A DNA stretch of 64,000 bases from Burkholderia singularis. Lineage in GTDB: Bacteria; Pseudomonadota; Gammaproteobacteria; Burkholderiales; Burkholderiaceae. A program made the translations under genes and the position numbers. This document shows, piece by piece, positions 38,407 through 48,088 of this stretch. The notes below the pieces were generated by a model. That model was given only the letters and a program-made list of their open reading frames with translations, was not told the origin of the DNA and searched no databases. Position 1 is the first letter of the stretch. Each line of letters begins with the position of its first letter. The DNA lies in the NCBI RefSeq assembly GCF_900176645.1, contig NZ_FXAN01000109.1:1-64000 (forward strand), read 5' to 3'.

Positions 38407-39305
38407 GCGAGCACCCCGGCCGTGCGTTCCAGCAGCGCGGTCCAGGCGGCGAGCGTCGGCGCTTGCGCGAGCTGCACGAACGACACGTCATGCCCAGCCT
38501 GCCGCCACGCGTCGGCAAGCATCATGATCCGCACGGAATCGAGCCCGTGATCCAGCAGGTTGTCGTGCGGCTGCAAATCCGGCGCATCGAGCTGCAATAT
38601 GCGCGAGACTTGCTCGGCGACGGCCGCCAGCGATATCGGCGCGCCCTCCGCCATCGATGCCGGCGCTTGCGGCCTGGCCCGTACCGCACCGGCAAGCTCG
38701 TGCGTGCGCACGACCCGTCCGCAGCGTTGTGCGACGTAATCGAGCGCCATCTTGTGCTCATGCGCGGAGAAATCGGCAAGCGCATCGGCCACGAAAAACG
38801 GCTGAATGTCTTTCATGAACGCCTCGCTGGCCGTCATCAAGCAGCCGATATGCGCATAGACACCGCAAATCACGAGTTGATCGCGTTGCGCATTGCGCAG
38901 CATCGTTTCGAAATCCGAACGTTGAAACGCGCTGTATCGCCACTTGTCGAGCACGATATCGCCCGGCAGCGGTGCGAGCGCGTCGCAAATCGACGCGTGC
39001 TCGGGCCGCGCGGTCAGCCCCGGCCCCCACATGTCGGTCAACAGCCCGCGTTCGGCGGCCGTTTGCCGCGGCGATTGCGCGGTGTAGTACACCGGCATGC
39101 CGCTGGCGTGCGCGAGATCGATCAATCGCCGCGCGTTCGCGATCAGATCCGGAATCGGCGCGGCATCGCGATCGTAGAAATCGACGAAGTAATCCTGCAT
39201 GTCGTGCACGAGCAGCGCCGCTCGCGACGCGTCGAAACGCCACGTCACGCGACTGTCGGGAATCTCCTCGGGCAGCGGATAGGAAGAAATTTTCGGAATG
39301 GCCAT
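38403..39305 (-). CDS. entB: Isochorismatase with C-terminal aryl carrier domain (EntB/DhbB-like)
   Basis: A 300-residue bifunctional protein. Residues 1 to about 210 are the isochorismatase that makes 2,3-dihydro-2,3-dihydroxybenzoate, with LLVHDMQDYF at 31-40, the lysine in KWRYSAF and GVYAHIGCLMTA. Residues from about 225 are the aryl carrier domain, with the phosphopantetheine serine S257 in HGLDSVRIM. It holds 2,3-dihydroxybenzoate as a thioester for the NRPS condensation domain. The ATG at 39305 matches the standard MAIPKI start. Confidence 0.95.
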   Translation of the reverse strand: MAIPKISSYPLPEEIPDSRVTWRFDASRAALLVHDMQDYFVDFYDRDAAPIPDLIANARRLIDLAHASGMPVYYTAQSPRQTAAERGLLTDMWGPGLTARPEHASICDALAPLPGDIVLDKWRYSAFQRSDFETMLRNAQRDQLVICGVYAHIGCLMTASEAFMKDIQPFFVADALADFSAHEHKMALDYVAQRCGRVVRTHELAGAVRARPQAPASMAEGAPISLAAVAEQVSRILQLDAPDLQPHDNLLDHGLDSVRIMMLADAWRQAGHDVSFVQLAQAPTLAAWTALLERTAGVLA

Positions 39306-39358
39306 ATCGATTATCGAAAAATTATTGGAGTCGTGAAGTCGTGAAAAACGCGTGCCGC

Positions 39359-40993
39359 TCAGCCGTCCATCGCGACGGCAGGAGCCACGCGATTCGCGAT
39401 ATCGGCACGCAACGCCTTCTTGTCGGTCTTGCCGACGGGCGTTTTCGGAAACGCGTCGACGAATTGGACGCGATCGGGAACCTTGTACCCGGCGACTCCC
39501 TGCTCGCGCAGGAAACGCAACAAATCCGCCGCGCGCAGCGTCTGATCGGCGCGAATCACATATGCACAGCTCTTCTCGCCGAGATACGGATCGGGCATCG
39601 CGACGAGCGCGGCATCCACGACACCGGGATGCGCAATCAGCCAATGCTCGATTTCCTCGGCCGCGATTTTCTCGCCGCCGCGATTGATCTGATCCTTCGC
39701 GCGTCCCTCGACGACGAGATAACCCGTGGCTGTCATGCGCACGCGATCGCCCGTCCGATAGAAGCCGTCCGCCGTGAATGCGCGCGCGTTATGCGCATCC
39801 GCGTCGTAATAGCCGCGTATCGTGTAGGGCCCACGCGTCAATAGATGCCCGACTTCGCCTGGCGCGACGGGGCGGTCGTCGTCGTCGACGATGCGGATTT
39901 CGTCGTCCGGCGAAATCGGCCGCCCCTGCGTATGCAAGACGACTTCGTCCGCATCGTCGAGGCGCGTGTAGTTGACGAGTCCTTCAGCCATCCCGAACAC
40001 TTGCTGCAGTTTCGCGCCGAGTTCCGGCTCGATGCGCCGCGCCAGCGTCACGTCGAAACGCGCGCCGCCGACCTGCACGACGCGCAGACTGGCGAGCGCC
40101 GCGCGCCGCTTCGGCGCGGCGCTCAGCCACACCGGCACAAGCGACGGCACGAGCGCGGCGATCGTCACGCGCTCGCGCTCGATCAGCGCAAACGCCTGAT
40201 CGGGGCTGCCGCTGTCGCACAATACGACCGTGCCGCCCGCATACAGCACGCCGAGCGTGCCGGGCGAACTGAGCGCGTAGTTGTGCGCGGCCGGCAACAC
40301 GCACAGGTAGACGCTGGATTCATCGAGCCCGCAAATGCGCGCGCTCTCGCGAATGCTGTATAGATAATCGTCATGGGTGCGCGGAATCAGCTTCGGCGTG
40401 CCGGTGCTGCCGCCCGACAATTGCAGGAACGCCGGTTCGTGCGCGGCGGGCGCGACGGGCAGCGTGATCGCGTCGCCGTCGGGCAGCCCGGCGAGCGACA
40501 GATGTTCGCCCGCATCGCCGACGATCAGCACGTGCTCGAGCGTCGGCGAATCCGCTCGCACTTCACTCGCGAGCGCGCGGTAGTCGAAGCCGCCGTGCTG
40601 ATCCGCCGCGATGTACGCGACCGCTTTCGCGTGCCGGCAGAAATGGCCGATCTCCTGCTTGCGATGCGCGGGCAGTGCAAACACGGGCAGCGCACCGAGC
40701 CGGAACAATGCAAACACGACCGCGAAAAACTCCACGCGGTTCGGCAATTGAACGACCACGCGATCATGCGGACGAATACCCAGCGCGGTGAAACCGCGTG
40801 CGACGCGCGTGGCTTCGTCGGCTAGCCGCCGATACGACCAGCGCGCCGTTGCGTCGACGAGCGCGATGCGCCCGCTGTGACGGCTCGCCAGCTCATCGAG
40901 CAGTTGCGCGAACGATTGCCCCTGCCAATACCCCTTGCGCCGGTATTCGGCAGCGACCTCATCCGGCCACGGCGTCCAATGCGCGAGCGTCAT
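39359..40993 (-). CDS. entE: 2,3-dihydroxybenzoate-AMP ligase (EntE/DhbE-like)
   Basis: A 544-residue stand-alone adenylation enzyme that activates 2,3-dihydroxybenzoate with ATP and loads it on the aryl carrier domain of the isochorismatase. It shows [16 protein letters not shown] (phosphate loop), the aryl-acid pocket segment [11 protein letters not shown] with the Asn typical of DHB-specific enzymes, and the C-terminal [13 protein letters not shown] lysine motif. Length is normal for EntE/DhbE. It overlaps the upstream isochorismate synthase stop by 4 bp. Confidence 0.95.
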   Translation of the reverse strand: MTLAHWTPWPDEVAAEYRRKGYWQGQSFAQLLDELASRHSGRIALVDATARWSYRRLADEATRVARGFTALGIRPHDRVVVQLPNRVEFFAVVFALFRLGALPVFALPAHRKQEIGHFCRHAKAVAYIAADQHGGFDYRALASEVRADSPTLEHVLIVGDAGEHLSLAGLPDGDAITLPVAPAAHEPAFLQLSGGSTGTPKLIPRTHDDYLYSIRESARICGLDESSVYLCVLPAAHNYALSSPGTLGVLYAGGTVVLCDSGSPDQAFALIERERVTIAALVPSLVPVWLSAAPKRRAALASLRVVQVGGARFDVTLARRIEPELGAKLQQVFGMAEGLVNYTRLDDADEVVLHTQGRPISPDDEIRIVDDDDRPVAPGEVGHLLTRGPYTIRGYYDADAHNARAFTADGFYRTGDRVRMTATGYLVVEGRAKDQINRGGEKIAAEEIEHWLIAHPGVVDAALVAMPDPYLGEKSCAYVIRADQTLRAADLLRFLREQGVAGYKVPDRVQFVDAFPKTPVGKTDKKALRADIANRVAPAVAMDG

Positions 40994-42177
40994 GCTGGAA
41001 CCTCCATGGTCGAATCGATCGCCACCGCGCGATCGACGCCGATCGCATCGAGCATCGTGCGGAATTTCGCCGCCGTTTCCGCCAGCTCGGCGTCAGGACT
41101 CGAATCGCCGACGATGCCCGCACCGGCAAAGAGCCGCAGCGTTTCGCCATGCGTCTCCGCGCATCGCAGCGTGACGACCCACTCGCCGTCGCCGCGCGTA
41201 TCGACCCAGCCGAGCATCCCCGTATAGAAGCTGCGATCGAATGGCTCGGCGCGCAAAATCGCTTCGCGCGCGCCACTGCGCGGATAGCCGCAAACGGCCG
41301 GCGTCGGATGAAGCGCGAGCGCGAGCGTCAGCGCATCGGCATCGGTTTCACCGACCACTTCGGTCGACAAATGCCACATCGTGCGCGTATGAACGAGCGA
41401 CGGACGCGCAGGCACGGCAAGCTGCTTGCAAAACGGCGCGAGACTCTCCTTCACCGCGTCGACCACGACGCGATGTTCGTCGAGATCCTTCGTCGATTCG
41501 AGCAACGCGTCCGCACGCCGACGGTCTTCCACGGGATCGTTGCTGCGCGGCGCCGATCCGGCAAGCGGATTCGCCCGCAACACGCCGCCGAAGCGGCTGA
41601 CGAGCAACTCGGGGCTCGCACCAACCAGCGTTCGCGCATCGCCCAGGTCCACCGAAAACGTATAGCCGTGCGGGTTGCACGCGGCGAGCCGCTCGACGAG
41701 CGCGCCCACATCCACCGGATGCTCGCCCGTCAGCTCCAGCGTGCGGGCGAGCACGACCTTGTCGAGCCGGCCGGCGCGGATGTCCGCCACCGCCTGCGCC
41801 ACCGCCGATGCATACTCGGCCCCCGGCGGCACCGCGCGCGTCACGTAACGATCGTGAGCGGGCAGTGACGCGCGCACGCCCGTCAACGGATTGCCGCGCG
41901 ACATCGAACCGACCACGCGCAGCGCGGCAGGGCGTTCGACATCGAACGGCACCGCGCCCACCACAGCCGCGCCGCCGCGCCCCTGCTCGCGGGCGTGCGA
42001 CAGCGCGCGCCGCACCCGCGCGCCGAGCGGCTCGCCCGAATGCGGCACGGCTTCGACGATATCCTGCGCGATCAGCGTGTAGCGTGGCGTGGCGAAGAGA
42101 AACGGTGTAGCTGTGCGGTATGCGTCCGCTATATTTTGGATATCTGAATAAAATTCCGGATTGGAAAGCGTGCTCAA
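40990..42177 (-). CDS. entC: Isochorismate synthase (EntC/DhbC-like)
   Basis: A 395-residue chorismate-binding enzyme converting chorismate to isochorismate. Signatures are [38 protein letters not shown] and [11 protein letters not shown], followed by [10 protein letters not shown]. The start is a TTG codon at 42177, supported by a full GGAGGTCAC ribosome site 5-12 bp upstream. The gene begins 60 bp after the receptor gene ends and is probably in the same operon. Confidence 0.94.
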   Translation of the reverse strand: MSTLSNPEFYSDIQNIADAYRTATPFLFATPRYTLIAQDIVEAVPHSGEPLGARVRRALSHAREQGRGGAAVVGAVPFDVERPAALRVVGSMSRGNPLTGVRASLPAHDRYVTRAVPPGAEYASAVAQAVADIRAGRLDKVVLARTLELTGEHPVDVGALVERLAACNPHGYTFSVDLGDARTLVGASPELLVSRFGGVLRANPLAGSAPRSNDPVEDRRRADALLESTKDLDEHRVVVDAVKESLAPFCKQLAVPARPSLVHTRTMWHLSTEVVGETDADALTLALALHPTPAVCGYPRSGAREAILRAEPFDRSFYTGMLGWVDTRGDGEWVVTLRCAETHGETLRLFAGAGIVGDSSPDAELAETAAKFRTMLDAIGVDRAVAIDSTMEVPA

Positions 42178-42237
42178 GTGTGACCTCCAGATTCGATCCG
42201 TCTGAATCGACGCACCGTGCGCGACGGCGCGCTTGCG

Positions 42238-44355
42238 TTACATTTCGGCCGTCAGGCTCACCGCTACCCGGCGGCCCTGGTCGAACAGCCAATTGCCGGA
42301 CAAACCGTTTGCCCGCGCGCGATCGTCAACCGGCACCATTTTGTTGGTCAGGTTCAACAGCGCGAAATTGACCGAAAAATGCTTGTCGATCCGGTAACGG
42401 CCGCCGATGTCGAAGGTCGTCGTCGACGGCCGTTCGCGCACGCCGCGCGCACCGTTACGGAACGCGGCCCAATATTGCGAACCGGTGTAATTGACGTTCG
42501 CGTACAGATCGAGACGCGGCGCGGGCGTCCAGTCGACCTGCACGTTGAACATGTGCTTCGGCGTCTTGTCGAGCGGAAAGCCGTTGAGCGAGCTGCCGTC
42601 GAACGCCTTTTCGCCGCTGCCTTCACGGCGCGATTGCGTAAACGTATATGCGCCGGAAATCTTCAACTGCTTCGCCACTCTCGCGCCCGCGCCCAGTTCG
42701 ACGCCGTACAGCTTCACGCGCTCGACGTTGTCGTACGTATAGATGTTGCGGCCCGGCGAACGCGGATCGGCCACGCCCGTGTCGTAGCTCGCGACCTTGT
42801 TCTTGAACAGATTGTTGAACAGCGTGATGCTCGCGTGGCTTTCGCCGCGGTCGTAACGAATGCCGAGTTCTTCGGTCAGACTCGTTTCCGGCTTCAGGCC
42901 CGGATTGCCGCAAAGCGTGCCCGGCACCGCCCCGGCCGCGCCGCCCGATGTCATGCAATAGCCGGCCGTGCTCTGGCGCAGCGTGGGCGGCTTGAAGCCG
43001 GCGGACACGCCGCCGCGCAACGTGAGCGCCGGGCTCAGCTTGTAGACGCCGTATGCGCGCGGGCTCACGTGGCTGCCGTAACGCTCGTCGTGGTCGAGCC
43101 GCACGCCCGTCGTCAGCGTGAAGCGGGAATTGAAGAAGTAATCGTTTTCGGCGAAAATCGCCCATGCATTGCGGCTCACGCTATCCGAATTGACGCCATA
43201 GCCTTTCGGCACCGCGTCCTGACGCCCCGCGCCGGACAGCCGCGACCAAATATGCTGCGCGCCCGCCGTCAGGATGTTGCGCTCACCCCACCATGGCACC
43301 TCGACCTTGCCTTCGAGCACGGTATCGGTAAGCGTCGGCTTCACGGCCGACGGCGCCAGCGCCGTCCATTGCGACTGCGTACCGCGCTCGCCGTACAACG
43401 ACAGCGTCGAATTGCCGAATCCCCAGCGCCCGTTGTGCGTGATCCCCCAGTAGTCGCGCACGTGGCGCGTCTCGACGACCGTCGACGCCACATCGCCGGC
43501 AGACACCGGCGCGGTGCTCTTGCCCGGCGTGCTGAGGTAGCTCAGTTGCTCGCGCCCGACGTTCAGCGAGATATCCTGGTTGCTCGCGGGTTTCGCGTTC
43601 AGCTTCACGTCGAAGTTCGCGATGCGTTGCCCGCTTGCGCCATCCGCGCGGCTTAGCGGGAAATAGATCCGATCCTCGCCGCGATGCAGCGCGCGGCCCG
43701 ATACCTGCAAGCCGAGCACATCGTTTTTCAGCGGGCCGCCGATCCAGAAATCCGCGCTCTGCGTGTCCCCCTGGTTCGATTCCAACTGGAACACGCTGCC
43801 CGCGGTGACCGTGCCGCCCCAACGCTTGGGCACCTTGCGCGTGATGACGTTGATCACCCCGCCCATCGCATCCGCGCCGTACAGCGACGACATCGGCCCG
43901 CGCACCACCTCGATGCGCTCGATCGCGGACAGCGGCGGCAGCAGATTGCCTTGCACGCCGCCGGTGCCGCGATTCATCGTCTCGCGCGTGCTCTGGCGCC
44001 GGCCGTCGACGAGGATCAACGTGTACTCGCCGGGCATGCCTCGAATGGAAATATCCATGTCGTCCGGCGACGAGCCGACGACGCTCACCCCCTCGACCTT
44101 GCTGACGATCTCGGCCACCGACGTATAGGGCTTCGCCGCGATGTCCTCGCGCGTGATCACCGAGATGCTCGCGGGCGCGTCCTTGATGGCCTGCTCGCGC
44201 TGGCTGGCGGTGACGACGATCGTCTTGAGCGCGACGCCGCTTTCAACCGGCGCACTCGCCGGCGCCTGCTGCGCCCATCCGGCCGACGCCCCCACCATAG
44301 ACAGACCGGCGACCACGGCCGGCTTCAGCACAAAGTCTGAAAAATGACTCGACAT
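42238..44355 (-). CDS. TonB-dependent outer-membrane receptor for a catecholate siderophore
   Basis: A 705-residue receptor with a signal peptide, a TonB-box-like stretch (LKTIVVTASQR), a plug domain (SIRGMPGEYTLILVDGR and IERIEVVRGPMSSLYGADAMGGVINVIT), and a beta-barrel with terminal aromatic/hydrophobic strand end. It resembles the FepA/IrgA class that imports ferric catecholates. It lies between the AraC regulator and the biosynthesis genes, all on the minus strand, with a Fur-box-like sequence just upstream. Substrate is inferred from context. Confidence 0.92.
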   Translation of the reverse strand: MSSHFSDFVLKPAVVAGLSMVGASAGWAQQAPASAPVESGVALKTIVVTASQREQAIKDAPASISVITREDIAAKPYTSVAEIVSKVEGVSVVGSSPDDMDISIRGMPGEYTLILVDGRRQSTRETMNRGTGGVQGNLLPPLSAIERIEVVRGPMSSLYGADAMGGVINVITRKVPKRWGGTVTAGSVFQLESNQGDTQSADFWIGGPLKNDVLGLQVSGRALHRGEDRIYFPLSRADGASGQRIANFDVKLNAKPASNQDISLNVGREQLSYLSTPGKSTAPVSAGDVASTVVETRHVRDYWGITHNGRWGFGNSTLSLYGERGTQSQWTALAPSAVKPTLTDTVLEGKVEVPWWGERNILTAGAQHIWSRLSGAGRQDAVPKGYGVNSDSVSRNAWAIFAENDYFFNSRFTLTTGVRLDHDERYGSHVSPRAYGVYKLSPALTLRGGVSAGFKPPTLRQSTAGYCMTSGGAAGAVPGTLCGNPGLKPETSLTEELGIRYDRGESHASITLFNNLFKNKVASYDTGVADPRSPGRNIYTYDNVERVKLYGVELGAGARVAKQLKISGAYTFTQSRREGSGEKAFDGSSLNGFPLDKTPKHMFNVQVDWTPAPRLDLYANVNYTGSQYWAAFRNGARGVRERPSTTTFDIGGRYRIDKHFSVNFALLNLTNKMVPVDDRARANGLSGNWLFDQGRRVAVSLTAEM

Positions 44356-44380
44356 GACAGCTACTCGATCGATAAATAGA

Positions 44381-44412
44381 ATTGATTCTCATTTCCATTA
44401 TCGAGAATGAAA
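44381..44412. promoter_or_regulatory. Putative Fur box before the receptor gene
   Basis: On the minus strand AAATGAGAATCAAT matches the core of the Fur consensus. It overlaps a wider dyad with ATTCTC at 44386-44391 and GAGAAT at 44403-44408. The site is 26 bp upstream of the receptor start, so iron-dependent repression of the receptor and biosynthesis genes is expected. Confidence 0.65.
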
Positions 44413-44499
44413 GCTGCCGATAGATTTGTGAAAGATACGAAGTTGTTTGCGCCGTGCGCGCCGCACGCGCCACGCACCATGCCGGCCCGGAACGCCGCG

Positions 44500-45486
44500 T
44501 CAGTGCTGGCAACTGCGCCGTGCGAGCTTCGGCGTTACGCCGAAGCGGCGCTTGTACGCAGTCGCGAAATTCGCCGCGCTCGTATAGCCGGCAAGCGCCG
44601 CCGCCTGCTTGACGCTGACCGCATCACGCTCGAGCGCGACGCGCGCCCGCTGCAAACGGCTTTCGCGCAGGAAGTCGAAGATCGTCGTGCCGTAGACCGC
44701 CCGGAACTGGCGCTGCATCGCGTTCGCGTTCATCCCGGCATGACGCGCGATATCGTCGAGCGACAGATGGTGCGCGTGGCCGCTGCCGAGAAATGCGCGC
44801 AGGTCAGCCATCCGGCGATAGCCTCTCGAATCGAGCAGCGCAGCCTCCGGCGCCGCACCGCCCCCCGGCTCATCCGGATCGGCCTGCAGCGGCGCGAGCG
44901 CCTCGGCAAGCAAATCGAGCACCCGGCTTTCCAGATAGATCGCCTCCAGCAACGGCTGATACGCGGGCGGGCGCACGATCTGCTCGGCGAGCGCGATCGC
45001 GCGCGGCGTCGGCTGCCAGAAGCGCACCGACAGATGCGCGGACAGCAGCGAGTCGAGCCGCTGCGGCATGGCCGCCAGGCTCGCGGCCTGCACATGCCGC
45101 AACCATTCGCCGGATACGCCAAGGCTCAAGCGGCGGGCATAGGCGCCCTTGCAGACGCGCCGCCGGAACGTCTCCGGCTCCAGCGCATTGACGAGAAACG
45201 CCTGCATCTCGCAGCCGGGCACACGGCCCGCCGGCGGCCGCAGGTCGCGCCGGCGGGCGGTTGTCAGCACGATGCGCCGGTCGCCATACGACACGTCGAG
45301 CGCTCCTTCGAGCAGCAGCACCAGATACAACCCCGGTGCGCACTGCCCGGACATGATCGCGTCGAATTCGTCGATCGCATCGTCGGCGTGGATACGCAGG
45401 CCCGGCCGCACTTCGCGAACCTTCGCCACGTGCGCCGCATGCCCAGGGTAGCCATGTCCCGGCAGCTCTTGTATGTGTGCATTCAC
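44500..45486 (-). CDS. AraC-family regulator, PchR-like
   Basis: About 328 residues from the GTG at 45486, which has a GGGGGTGAAG ribosome site; the frame is open to 45591, so a longer form is possible. The C-terminal double helix-turn-helix starts LSLDDIARHAGMNANAMQRQF and continues through YGTTIFDFLRESRLQRARVAL to VKQAAALAGYTSAANFATAYKRRFG, close to the siderophore-responsive PchR/YbtA type. It probably activates the receptor and operon when the cognate ferric siderophore is present. It is divergent from the binding-protein gene across a Fur box. Confidence 0.88.
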   Translation of the reverse strand: MNAHIQELPGHGYPGHAAHVAKVREVRPGLRIHADDAIDEFDAIMSGQCAPGLYLVLLLEGALDVSYGDRRIVLTTARRRDLRPPAGRVPGCEMQAFLVNALEPETFRRRVCKGAYARRLSLGVSGEWLRHVQAASLAAMPQRLDSLLSAHLSVRFWQPTPRAIALAEQIVRPPAYQPLLEAIYLESRVLDLLAEALAPLQADPDEPGGGAAPEAALLDSRGYRRMADLRAFLGSGHAHHLSLDDIARHAGMNANAMQRQFRAVYGTTIFDFLRESRLQRARVALERDAVSVKQAAALAGYTSAANFATAYKRRFGVTPKLARRSCQH

Positions 45487-45622
45487 TTTCTTCACCCCCG
45501 TCCGGTGATCGCACTCCGTCGGCATTGCGACTCGGCAGCGCTGGGCGCCTTTCGCGCAAACCATTCCGTTGCCCGGCCAAACATCGGGCACGGTTGCAAA
45601 GGCGTCATTCCGGTTAGAATTA

Positions 45623-45641
45623 AATGAGAATAATTATCATT
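45623..45641. promoter_or_regulatory. Strong putative Fur box between regulator and binding-protein genes
   Basis: AATGAGAATAATTATCATT is a near-consensus 19-bp Fur box. It lies 20 bp upstream of the GTG start of the binding protein and about 140 bp upstream of the AraC start, so it could repress both directions when iron is sufficient. Confidence 0.8.
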
Positions 45642-45661
45642 AATATCGTATCGGGAACAGC

Positions 45662-46816
45662 GTGAGAAACACAAGCAGATTTTGGCGACAGCTTTGCGTC
45701 GGCTTGGCCGCGTGCCTGGCCGTATCGTTCAGCGCGTGGAGCCGACCAGCGCATGCACAGCAGACTATCACCGATTTGGCGGGCCGCACCGTCCGCGTGC
45801 CTGCTCATGTCGAGCGCGTGCTGCTTGGCGAAGGACGCCTGCTGCCCGCGCTCGCGATCGTCGAGCACGGCGATCCGAGCCGCCGGCTCGTCGGCATGAT
45901 GGGCGACTTCGAGCAGCTCGATCCGGCCAGCTATGCGCAGTGGCGCGGCCGCTTCCCGCATCTGCAGGAGGTGCCGCGCATCGGCCGCTCGCAGGCAGGC
46001 AGCTTCAGCGACGAGCGCGCGCTCGCGCTGCGGCCCCAAGTGGCAATCTTCGCACTCGGCGGCGGCCATGGCCCCGGCGAGCACGACCGGGAAACGCTCG
46101 CGCGGCTTGAAGTGGCAGGCGTTGCGATCGTATTCGTCGATTTCCGTCACGATCCGCTGCGCAACACCACACGCAGCATTGACGTGCTCGGCCGCATATT
46201 CGGTGCACCCGAGCGCGCCGCCGCGTTCAACGCCGAATGGCGGCAGCAGCTCGATCTCGTCACGAAGCGCCTCGCCACCGCCCGCCCCGCTGCACCGAGC
46301 GTGTTCCTCGAAAGCCGTGTCGGCCTTGCGACCGATTGCTGCGATACGATGACGGGCATGATGGGACGCCTGCTCGACGCCGCGGGCGGCGCCAATATCG
46401 CGAAGGGGCTCGTGCCCGGCGAACACGGCATGCTCAATCCCGAATATCTGCTGAGCCGCCAGCCGACGGTCTACATCGGCACCGCGATCGGCTCGATGCA
46501 AACTCTGGCGGGTGCGCCCCAGCGCATCGCGCTCGGCGCGGGCGTGCCGGCCGACGCCGCGCGGCGCTCGCTCGAGCGTTCGCTGAGGCGGCCTCAGATC
46601 GCCCCGCTGCGAGCCGTCCAGGAGGGACGCGCGCATGCGATCTGGCATCACTTCTACAACTCTCCGTTCAATGTCGTCGCGGTGCAAGCGATGGCCAAGT
46701 GGCTGCATCCCGAGTTATTCGCCGATCTCGATCCGCGCCACACGCTCGAACAAATGTACGCGCGCTACCAGCCGCTCGCACTCGACGGCGAATACTGGAC
46801 GACCAAGGCGCCGTGA
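45662..46816 (+). CDS. Periplasmic ferric-siderophore-binding protein
   Basis: A 384-residue substrate-binding protein of the cobalamin/Fe3+-siderophore (PF01497) class. A signal peptide ends at AHA-Q near residue 33, and there is no lipobox, so it is soluble in the periplasm. Motifs include TITDLAGRTVRVP at the start of the mature domain and VAIVFVDFRHDPL. The start is GTG, with the Fur box immediately upstream. It should hand the ferric catecholate to the permease encoded downstream. Confidence 0.88.
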   Translation: MRNTSRFWRQLCVGLAACLAVSFSAWSRPAHAQQTITDLAGRTVRVPAHVERVLLGEGRLLPALAIVEHGDPSRRLVGMMGDFEQLDPASYAQWRGRFPHLQEVPRIGRSQAGSFSDERALALRPQVAIFALGGGHGPGEHDRETLARLEVAGVAIVFVDFRHDPLRNTTRSIDVLGRIFGAPERAAAFNAEWRQQLDLVTKRLATARPAAPSVFLESRVGLATDCCDTMTGMMGRLLDAAGGANIAKGLVPGEHGMLNPEYLLSRQPTVYIGTAIGSMQTLAGAPQRIALGAGVPADAARRSLERSLRRPQIAPLRAVQEGRAHAIWHHFYNSPFNVVAVQAMAKWLHPELFADLDPRHTLEQMYARYQPLALDGEYWTTKAP

Positions 46817-47029
46817 AATGACTGCATCGATATGCAATATGCATATGGCCGCCGGCCCGCACGGCTGGCGCGCCGCCGTCGCGCAGGATTGCCGCCCATT
46901 CCGGACGCCGTGGAAATACGTCGACCGCCCCGGCTATCCTGCCGCGGCACGATGCAGCACGGCGTGCGCACTTGCCCGCGCCCACGCCGCCTTCACGGCC
47001 GTCGCCACCCTCGCTGCCGGAATTTACCG

Positions 47030-48088
47030 ATGAGTGCGCTGCCTGCTTCCCCGCCTTCGCTCAGAACGCGCTACCGCGCCGTCATCGTGCGCCGCATCGT
47101 CGCGCTCGTGCTGCTGACCGGCTTGCTCGCGGCGCTCGTCATCGTCGACATCGCAACCGGGCCATCGACGCTCACGCCCGCCGACATCGTCGCCGGCCTG
47201 CTGAACCCCGATAGCTTGCCGCTCGAACAGCGCGTGATTCTATGGAGCGTGCGGATACCTTATGCGTTGATGGCCGTGCTGGTCGGTGCCGCGCTCGGCC
47301 TGGCCGGCGCGGAAATGCAGACCATGCTGAACAACCCGCTCGCAAGCCCGTTCACCCTTGGTTTGTCCGCCGCCGCGAGCGTTGGTGCGTCGGTCGCCGT
47401 GCTCGCGAACTGGCACTGGCCGGTGTGGAACGAAAACCTCGCGGTCCCGCTCGGCGCATTCGTCACCGCAACGGGCGCGACGCTTCTCATCGTCTGGCTC
47501 GCATGGCGGCACGGCGCGACGACCGAAACCGTCGTGCTGTTCGGCATCGGCCTGATGTTCAGCTTCGAGGCGCTGCTGTGGCTGCTGCAGTTCATCGCCG
47601 ACAGCAACGCACTCGAACAGATCGTGTTCTGGAGCATGGGCAGCCTCGCGCACACGAGCTGGAGCAAGATCGCGATCCTGGCGGTCGTACTCGCCGGCTG
47701 CGCGCTCTGGGCAAGCGGCCATGTCTGGTCGATGACCGCACTGCGCGCAGGCGAGGAACAGGCGCGCAGCATGGGCATCGCAGTCGAACGGCTGCGCCTC
47801 ACGACGCTCGTGCGAATCAGCTTCCTGTCGGCAACTGCGCTGTCGTTCGTCGGCACGATCGGCTTCGTCGGTCTCGTCGGCCCGCACATCGCACGCCTGC
47901 TCGTCGGCGACGATCACCGCTATTACCTGCCCGGCGGCATGCTCGCCGGCGCGTTGATGATGGCGGGCGCGTCGATCCTCAGCAAGACGCTCGTCAGCGG
48001 CATCGTGCTGCCGATCGGCATCATCACCGCACTCGTCGGCGTGCCGCTTTTCATGACGTTGATCAGCCGGCGCAAACGTCATGACTGA
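47030..48088 (+). CDS. FecCD-family iron-siderophore ABC permease
   Basis: A 352-residue inner-membrane permease with about nine or ten hydrophobic helices. The family motifs are RIPYALMAVLVGAALGLAGA near 75-94 and FVGLVGPHIARLLVGDDHR. Only one such gene is present, so it would act as a homodimer or with a partner encoded elsewhere, unlike FepD/FepG pairs. The ATG at 47030 is preceded by a weak site. The end overlaps the ATPase gene by 8 bp. About 210 bp separate it from the binding-protein gene. Confidence 0.9.
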   Translation: MSALPASPPSLRTRYRAVIVRRIVALVLLTGLLAALVIVDIATGPSTLTPADIVAGLLNPDSLPLEQRVILWSVRIPYALMAVLVGAALGLAGAEMQTMLNNPLASPFTLGLSAAASVGASVAVLANWHWPVWNENLAVPLGAFVTATGATLLIVWLAWRHGATTETVVLFGIGLMFSFEALLWLLQFIADSNALEQIVFWSMGSLAHTSWSKIAILAVVLAGCALWASGHVWSMTALRAGEEQARSMGIAVERLRLTTLVRISFLSATALSFVGTIGFVGLVGPHIARLLVGDDHRYYLPGGMLAGALMMAGASILSKTLVSGIVLPIGIITALVGVPLFMTLISRRKRHD

